Shown here piece after piece: positions 57,538-64,000 of a stretch of DNA of 64,000 nucleotides (within the stretch, counting starts at the first letter, position 1; each line of letters begins with the position of its first letter). The translations under genes and the position numbers were made by a program. The notes below the pieces were generated by a model. The model saw nothing but the letters and a program-made list of their open reading frames with translations. It made no database searches and had not been told where the DNA came from. This DNA is from Nilaparvata lugens (Eukaryota; Arthropoda; Insecta; Hemiptera; Delphacidae), in NCBI RefSeq assembly GCF_014356525.2, contig NC_052506.1, positions 18,937,916 to 19,001,915 on the forward strand. The letters are read 5' to 3'.

Positions 57538-57669
57538 CGTGAATTTTCACTCTCGAAAACAGAAATTTCCGCGTGTAGTTCCCATTTCGGTCCGCTTATT
57601 TACATGAAGTCAACCTTCCCCCTCTCCACCTCTCCTCGTCATAAATCAAACATCACGTTTCCTCTGAAG
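57538..57669 (+). CDS. candidate 132-nt internal exon (phase 0-0)
   Basis: A strong acceptor (GGTGCTTCTCTTGCAG, ending at 57537) opens 44 complete codons to a moderate donor, CTGAAG/GTATTC, at 57669/57670. The peptide is Ser/Pro-rich (REFSLSKTEISACSSHFG, then PLSTSPRHKSN) and GC-richer than its flanks. The frame also stays open on both sides (ATG at 57496, stop at 57835), so the open frame by itself is not decisive. It lies only 330 bp from a better minus-strand exon; two genes this close on opposite strands are possible but make one of the calls less likely. The family is not recognised. Confidence 0.28.
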
Positions 57670-60600
57670 GTATTCAATTCTCACAAAGAGTGCCTTATCT
57701 TTCGGCGGAAGTCAAGCCAGGTGTATGTATGCAGATATTTGCTCACATGGCAGTCGAAATTTATAAGCTTGTTCTGGCAGATGTGGCAGTCATCTCAGTT
57801 CGGTGGCTCGATTTGCAATTTGATTTTTCGATCGTGAAATTCGGTGTTTAGGATGCGTGTTTTTTTGATTATAGCACTTCAAGGAATTCTCCGTTTGCTT
57901 CATATAGGTGAGTGATAGCATCGTTTCATGTCGATGAGGTGAATGCAACAAGACCCTCAAATCATCCTCCAAGAAAGGATTAACCTCAAAAAGAGTGTTC
58001 TTCCCGCAACATTATTTTTAATATCCTACTCATCACATGAAATTACCTAATATAGAAAAGAGTTGCTTATAATTGTTGCTTTAAAAATTATATTTTTTCA
58101 AGTATATATTTTTCCCTATACTTTATCCTGAATTCTTTCATAGAATGTAAATGTCAAGTAGTATCTATAAGAAAAAAGAAGTCGATTTAATTTATATTTG
58201 TGGATAGAAATCCAATGATCTGATTTTTGCCCGTTGGAAATTTGATTGTTGAGGATAGAAACTCAGTGATCTGATTTCAGCCCGTTAAAATCACTCACAT
58301 TGCATCATTCTTGTTCAACTGATACTCATTGATCAACTCATCCAACTTTATCGAGAGATTTCCCGACATTTCCCTCCATTTCCAAGTTTCCCGGGGGTTT
58401 TCGCAGTTCTTATTTACTGCATGCGTCTCTCCCGTTTCCTATCACAAACTACCTTCTATCTGCCGCACCTTTGCTAACTTCATCTCCTGCCGCGTGCATG
58501 CTGCCAAGAACCCAGCTCATCTCATTTTTTCTCTTCGCCGCCCACTTTTTTCATGAAGACCTGCGAAATACACAGACGCACCCACACATGCACACGCACA
58601 TCATGTCCTCCTGAAAATGGAAGCGCAAGCTAGGATACGTGACACAGAAACAAACATGTCACCTTTTCGAGTACAGAAAAATATGGAAGACACTGTTTGT
58701 TGTATAGTAGACAGTAGTCTTATTTATTCACGTTTGTGATAGAAGTTTGAGTGATAGTCTCTTGTTCCCATTCCATACTAGGTTTTGGATAATATTCTCA
58801 CCAGTGATAATTCAATACCAGTTTGAAATTGATGATACCTCCATTAATAGATTTCCAAACAATATTATTGATCTATGAGTAACAATATTCCCGATTACTA
58901 TGAAATTAGAATGAATGACTAGCCTCCGTCAATGAGTTCTAATTGGGTTAGATACATATCTGAAATTTGAATGTAATATCACGTTGGAAATTAATAAGAT
59001 TCTTCATATCTTGACAACGTCAATTTTTCTCTTGGACAGAAAATATTAATATCGAATACACATAATTGTAATATCATTACACAAATTCATCAATTTCGTT
59101 CGTATGTACGTGTATGCTTTCAAACTTTTTCGCGCTGTAACAACTCCGAAAACGTGAAAATACCTATCTCGAAAATACCCATACTGTTTAATTGTTACAA
59201 AATAACCATTACGGATGACGATGATTGATAATCAAGTCAACACTCAACATTTTGTAAAAAAGGTATTGAATGTAAATTTGAAGGGAGTTCGTACTTGAAC
59301 TTAATGGTACGTAGAAAAAAATTGCCAAAAAGAAGACGCTAGAAATATTTTCATCAGTTTTATCAAACGTCTGGAACTCTGGGCCAAAGAGTAACGTTGA
59401 CAAACGTAGCGTCGCCATGCGCCGTGACGACTCCACGCCGTGACACCGTCAGACAGATCCATTGAGAAGCAGAGCCGAGATGTGTTCATGTGTCAGGACA
59501 CAAACTGATCCTGATAAATGTTTGCACCGCAGCCCAACCTCACTCCACCTCATCGTTATTTATCTGTTCGCAATTCAACTGGCTGGAGGTCTCTGTAAAT
59601 GATAATTTTATGATTTTGCAGATCAAAAGAATTTCTTCACAGTGAATGTCTCCATGTGTATAGACAATCCTTAGCTCCATTGCATTCTCAAGTAGAGGTT
59701 TGAACAGTACAGCTCAGATTTCAGTGACGAAGACTCTCTATTCACTCATAAGGAGGTTACAAAATATTCAGGAAATTGTGAGGCGGTCGTGACCCGTTCC
59801 CAATCTTAAAAAATAATGCTTATCCTTGAAATGAATTGATTGTTATGCGGTGAGTTATATTTTTGTAATAATTATTGTACGTTTTTTTATTAAACAGCAC
59901 CCTAGGCAAGTACCTGATAGCACCCTCTTCAACATTTTTGATCGATAGTTGAAAGAAGAAGAGACATATAGGAATGATCGTTTTCTCTTGGTTTGGTCCA
60001 TAACTGATTTGATGAATCGATACAGACTGAATGAGAAAGATTGGATATGATATTTCATAGAAAGTTGAGTGAGCTAAGGTTTGTTGATATATCTTTGAGC
60101 CCCCTTGATACAAGAATTTTGTTTTTATCTCAAAAAGTTGATAGTTAACTATTTTTTTCTCAGTGACTTGACTTATGACTATTATACAAAAAATAGTCAA
60201 TGGGTATGTTCAATGATAGCCATGGCTTTATTAATGGAATGCAATATTGAGATATTATTCCACTTTGAGTAATAATCATACAGCCTCTGATATATTCATT
60301 GGGAATAAAAAGAAAATATAGAATAAGATGACCTTTTGTTGATGTTTTTGAAAGGAAATTTTGACAGTAATGTCCACTCTACCACTTTACCACGTTGGGT
60401 GAAATATCATAGACTTTTGAAGTAATTACAATAATGAACTGCAAGATAACATGTATTTGTTATATAATCTTGAATTGGATTTACGAATAGTCAATTATAG
60501 GTAGTTTTCGAATTCAATTCTCGATTATCCCAATTTATGGCCTATTTCCACGTCAATAAAATATGAAACAAATACATGACATGAACATTATTCTCTCATA

Positions 60601-60991
60601 TTATAGCAGAAAAAGTGATGTATTCAGTGTTAAATAGAAACTGGAACATAACATTTTCAATGATGTATCTTAATATTGAGATGAGATGCATCCTGATCAT
60701 GATTGTTAAATGCGCAAAATGTGTGTTTAATGGCAAAAATATGAATTATTCTTTCGTTCAACTTGTGATAAAAATGAATGGAAGAGTATTTCACTGCAGT
60801 TCTTCCACACAAAGTTATATTTCCTGTTGATGGTTTATATCTTCCATAATGATAAAATGATAAAATGTGAATGAATAATGGTCTGTCCGTTATGGTAGCA
60901 CTGAAACTTTTGACTCACTGGTCATCAAATGTTTGCTACATAAAAGTCCATGAGAGCCAGTAAAATAAGCTAAAATTTTATTCTGTTACAG
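57670..60991. other. AT-rich non-coding DNA
   Basis: A CA-containing patch (ACACACAGACGCACCC type) lies at about 58568-58602. ORFs up to 126 codons (59820-60200, minus) have Phe/Ile/Lys composition expected of AT-rich sequence. Nothing else was supported. Confidence 0.4.
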
Positions 60992-61034
60992 TTTTCCGAA
61001 TGGCTGGATCATGACAGGGACATACCTGCTATTG
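60992..61034 (+). CDS. candidate 43-nt internal exon
   Basis: A strong acceptor (TTTTATTCTGTTACAG, ending at 60991) and a strong donor, ATTG/GTGAGT, at 61034/61035 enclose the block. Two frames are open: FSEWLDHDRDIPAI plus one base, and (after one base) FPNGWIMTGTYLLL. A second acceptor-donor pair 45 bp downstream encloses 25 nt (61080-61104, ACTTCAG and CCAG/GTGAGT) and is in phase with the first frame. However, the 45-nt intron between them would be unusually short. No family is assigned. Confidence 0.35.
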
Positions 61035-61104
61035 GTGAGTCTACTGGTATTTAGATCAATTTATTTGATTAAACTTCAGTAGAGGTGATAAGTTTACAAG
61101 CCAG

Positions 61105-63007
61105 GTGAGTGTTTTGTATAGGATACTTCAGATTGTTTTAAAAATGATCAAATAAAATTGATTAGTTGTGAGTGTAATGGAAAAAGTTGCTGGATGTTCA
61201 ACTACAATATTTCTTTAGAATCATCTCCATAGCATCTCTACCTGAAATCACTTACATGATACGTGCCTGTCTCGGTAACAAAGATGGTTTTTTTAATTAA
61301 TGAGCCCGTTCTGGGTATATAGAATGTGGTAAATTGTCCGATTCACAATATTCACCAGGTAAAAAGTCCCGCGTCCCATGGGAAGAGTTTTGACAGATTC
61401 TGTACCAGAAACCAGTTTCAGTTCCAAGTTCCTGCCCCACAGTCAAAGCTTGGTAAATTGTTACAGTTCCAACTATCCGAGCTCTCTCATTGGTGGATTG
61501 GATTGTAGTCTGCTTGCTTCTATGCGTATGCGCTGATAGCTAGTTTGTTCACAATAGCATAGCCATAGAATACATCACCAACAAAATGATGTTTCATAAC
61601 CATTCGTTGAATGAATTTTTCTCTATAGAAAATTTGAGAGTAATGAAATGAAAGAAATGCACACTTTTCTAGACTGTAAGTTTGTAAAACAGCCTTTCTT
61701 CATTCACGCTGCTAGTAAACGACACATTTCGTTGTAAATCAATTTTATAAGTGCGCGCCAAAAGCTTGAACCAACGATTTTTAAATGGCGTTCCATGGGA
61801 ACACTTTGCTCTAGTCACGTGATGGAACAATTTACGATTGGAACTGGAACAATTTACTGTACACAGAACGTACACAATGTTCAACTCTGGGGTTGATTCT
61901 AGAAATTCTTCTACATCAAATTAGTATAATAATATAATCATATATTCAAAAATCACGTTTAAGGATTTCCAGTCCCAGTTCAAAGCCTGAATTAATATGC
62001 TATGTCACTTTATTGCTGGAAAAGCTGTCATAGAGGTTCTAAGAAATGGCATCCTTCCAAGATTCCTTTTCCCTCTCATTTTTCATTCTCGATTCAATGC
62101 CGTTACCTTGAGCTTTTCTCAATTCCATACAGATAGTGGAAGATCTCATTTTTAACATTTCTTTCAATTCTTTAGAAAGCGGATATTATTAGAAATAGCT
62201 TCAATACCACTCTTGATATGGAGTCTTGATAAGGGAGAACCCTATGAAACTTCTCGTTAAAAATGATTTTAACCAGAAAAATATTTATTTGAATAAATAA
62301 AATACTATTTATTCATTTATAAATAAATAAATGAATAAATTCCCAGTATTGAGTACTCTTGAATGTTGAATTCACTGGTAAGATTCATTGTTGAAGTGAC
62401 CAAGTAATTGTGAATATATTATTCTGGTTCAATAAGCCTACAGCAATACGGACCGTATTTATGAGAGATTTGAGCTTTGATGAACCAGTTGGATCGTTTC
62501 TGGCAGCTGGTTTCATGATTTCTATTTGACTCCTGCTATTGTTTGATGCATGGTTGTCCTAGCAGGCATTATGCTCATCATTTCAATCTCCAAACTATTT
62601 CTTCAATACCTCCTCATTCACTCACAATATCCACAGTAGACCATCAAATAACTTGACTGATTTACTAATAGAATAGATACTATTCTATTCCTGGAGCCGT
62701 GTACAGTGTACACATAGTGTATATTCATTATTTCAAATTCATTTTTATTGTCAACATTTTTCATGTTATAAGGGGAATTCATTGGAGATTGCACAATCAT
62801 AATTGCAGTCATGTCAACAAATTTGATAAATTAATGTGGATGCGACAGAATTGAGACTGTGTTTTTCAATAATTATAATAGTTGCTGTCAAGCATCGCTA
62901 GTTTTATCAAGATATCACGGAATTAAATTCCTTGAGAATTCTAAAAAAACTTCTATTGGTGACAACTGAATGTTACCCATCAATTTGCATTTAATAGTCA
63001 CGAGAGA
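61105..63007. other. AT-rich non-coding DNA
   Basis: A palindromic AT stretch lies at 62288-62340 (TTATTCATTTATAAATAAATAAATGAATAA pattern). A block near 61790-61870 containing a GTTCCA-type motif and CACGTGAC may be a repeat. Nothing else was supported. Confidence 0.4.
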
Positions 63008-63435
63008 TTAACAACAAAATTGCTTCATTTTATAAACTCTGTGTGGGAAACTGAAATTCTACCTGAGGATTGGCACATGAGAATCATATGCCCCATCTAT
63101 GAAAAGGGTGATAGACTTGAACCCAAGAACTACAGAGGCATCTCTCCTATCAACAGCATATAAGACGTTCACCTCAATCATTAAAGATAAAATAGATGTG
63201 TATGCTGAGAGAGTATTAAGAGAATATCAGGCTTGTTTCAGATGAGGCAGGTCAACTACTGACCAGCTTTCTGTTGCCCGACAAATAGCAGAATAGTTCT
63301 GGGAATTTAACATAGATGTCTATCATCTCTACATAGACTTCAAGCAGGCTTATGACAGTATCAACAGAGAAAAGCTCTACACATTAATGCTTGATCTCGG
63401 TATTCCCTATACTATCTCAAGAATAATATTCCATT
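63008..63435 (+). mobile_element. LINE ORF2 fragment: N-terminal reverse transcriptase region
   Basis: Decayed reading frames give WETEILPEDWHMRIICPIYE, KGDRLEPKNYRGIS, a frameshift near 63150, then AYKTFTSIIKDK, EYQACFR followed by a stop and GRSTTDQLSVARQ, and finally YHLYIDFKQAYDSINREKL. PEDW, NYRGIS, GRST-DQ and DFKQAYDS are successive conserved blocks of LINE reverse transcriptase. The catalytic YADD region is absent. The missing 3' half could correspond to the family at 34341-35288. It is not functional. Confidence 0.8.
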
Positions 63436-64000
63436 CTCAATGCCGGATCCACTAGAGCTATTTCTACTCTTCACGTGTGAATGCAATGCACCGTTGCATC
63501 ATAACTTGAGCTGAAAGTCATGAGCATCTGCTTTGTGAATTCAGTTCTAATATTGAAGTCGTCGTTGGAGCCGGGAATGAAGGCCAAGCCAGGGGTTGGG
63601 TGGATGGTTCTGGTCTACAGTGGGTATTGAGGCAAAGGCAGAGGCGGACGGAGGCTGCGATGCGCCCATTGAGCCAAGTAATGGACCCCATGTCGGCTTC
63701 GTAATCTTGTCGGCTGCGGCGTTCGCCTCTGCATGTCATGTCAGTGTCATTTTCATCTGACGCCCATTACCCTTATCTCGCTACACTATACACTTTTACA
63801 AGGTGAGACTTCATACAAAACTTAACTGAGTTTCTTACAAGTGCAAAGCGTTGCTCAGAAATAACGTTACGGTTCAAATCTGCTTTCCTAGTCGTAAAAC
63901 CGTGAATGCATTTTTTTATTACACTCGGCCAGGTCATGCGTTGTTAACATTGAGAGTTTTGTCAATCATCATCATTATCAATCTTGAAATAATAAGATAA
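63436..64000. other. non-coding DNA with a GC-richer patch
   Basis: 63580-63730 is GC-richer, with a 73-codon minus ORF containing no recognisable domain. Nothing else was supported before the window ends. Confidence 0.4.

Noticed and set aside
59820..60200. 126-codon minus ORF
   Set aside because: Phe/Ile/Lys-rich composition expected for AT-rich random DNA; the donor at 59912 lacks a convincing acceptor.

Overview
This 64 kb window is AT-rich, eukaryotic, non-compact DNA. Microsatellites, MITE-like elements, LINE remnants, a tRNA-derived SINE and a Helitron-like element dominate it, and no long continuous host gene is present. Several repeats resemble ones I remember from planthopper (Delphacidae) genomic sequence, especially the roughly 0.9-1.05 kb family with an internal CA tract that ends in a GGGCAAGGAAAGT-type terminus. 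My best guess is therefore a hemipteran insect, possibly the brown planthopper. That assignment rests on memory, not on a database match.

Region by region: 1-9 kb holds hAT-like ends, a MITE, a five-unit 78-bp tandem repeat, a candidate first coding exon (4656-4682), a SINE (5331-5577) and an element with inverted termini. 10-13 kb holds a repeat bounded by TA-rich DNA, other repeats and a palindromic MITE. 14.9-16.7 kb is a CpG-rich block followed by 640 bp of pyrimidine-rich and then 700 bp of purine-rich DNA. 17-18 kb and 27-28 kb carry two copies of the CA-tract family. 28.5-30 kb is a Helitron-like element next to a repeat embedded in a TA microsatellite. 32.8-35.3 kb is a TIR composite with a LINE tail inside, followed by a second LINE 3' half. 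45-51 kb contains a possible pair of diverged direct repeats flanking a frameshifted 1.4 kb LINE. A decayed LINE 5' fragment lies near the right end.

Host genes are visible only as isolated, splice-bounded exon candidates, as expected if the window is mostly intron and intergenic DNA. The best on the minus strand are 57144-57211, 40646-40718 and 30764-30846. The last two have compatible reading phase and together would give a Ser/Thr-rich C-terminus. The best on the plus strand are a terminal exon at 54477-54628, ending in a possible PDZ ligand, the 4656-4682 start exon, a 132-nt exon at 57538-57669, a short exon at 60992-61034, and a non-coding exon at 32134-32248. A TATA/CCAAT promoter candidate lies at 42141-42195. 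I could assign no family name to any of these, and they need transcript evidence. I saw no rRNA, stand-alone tRNA, CRISPR array or viral gene.
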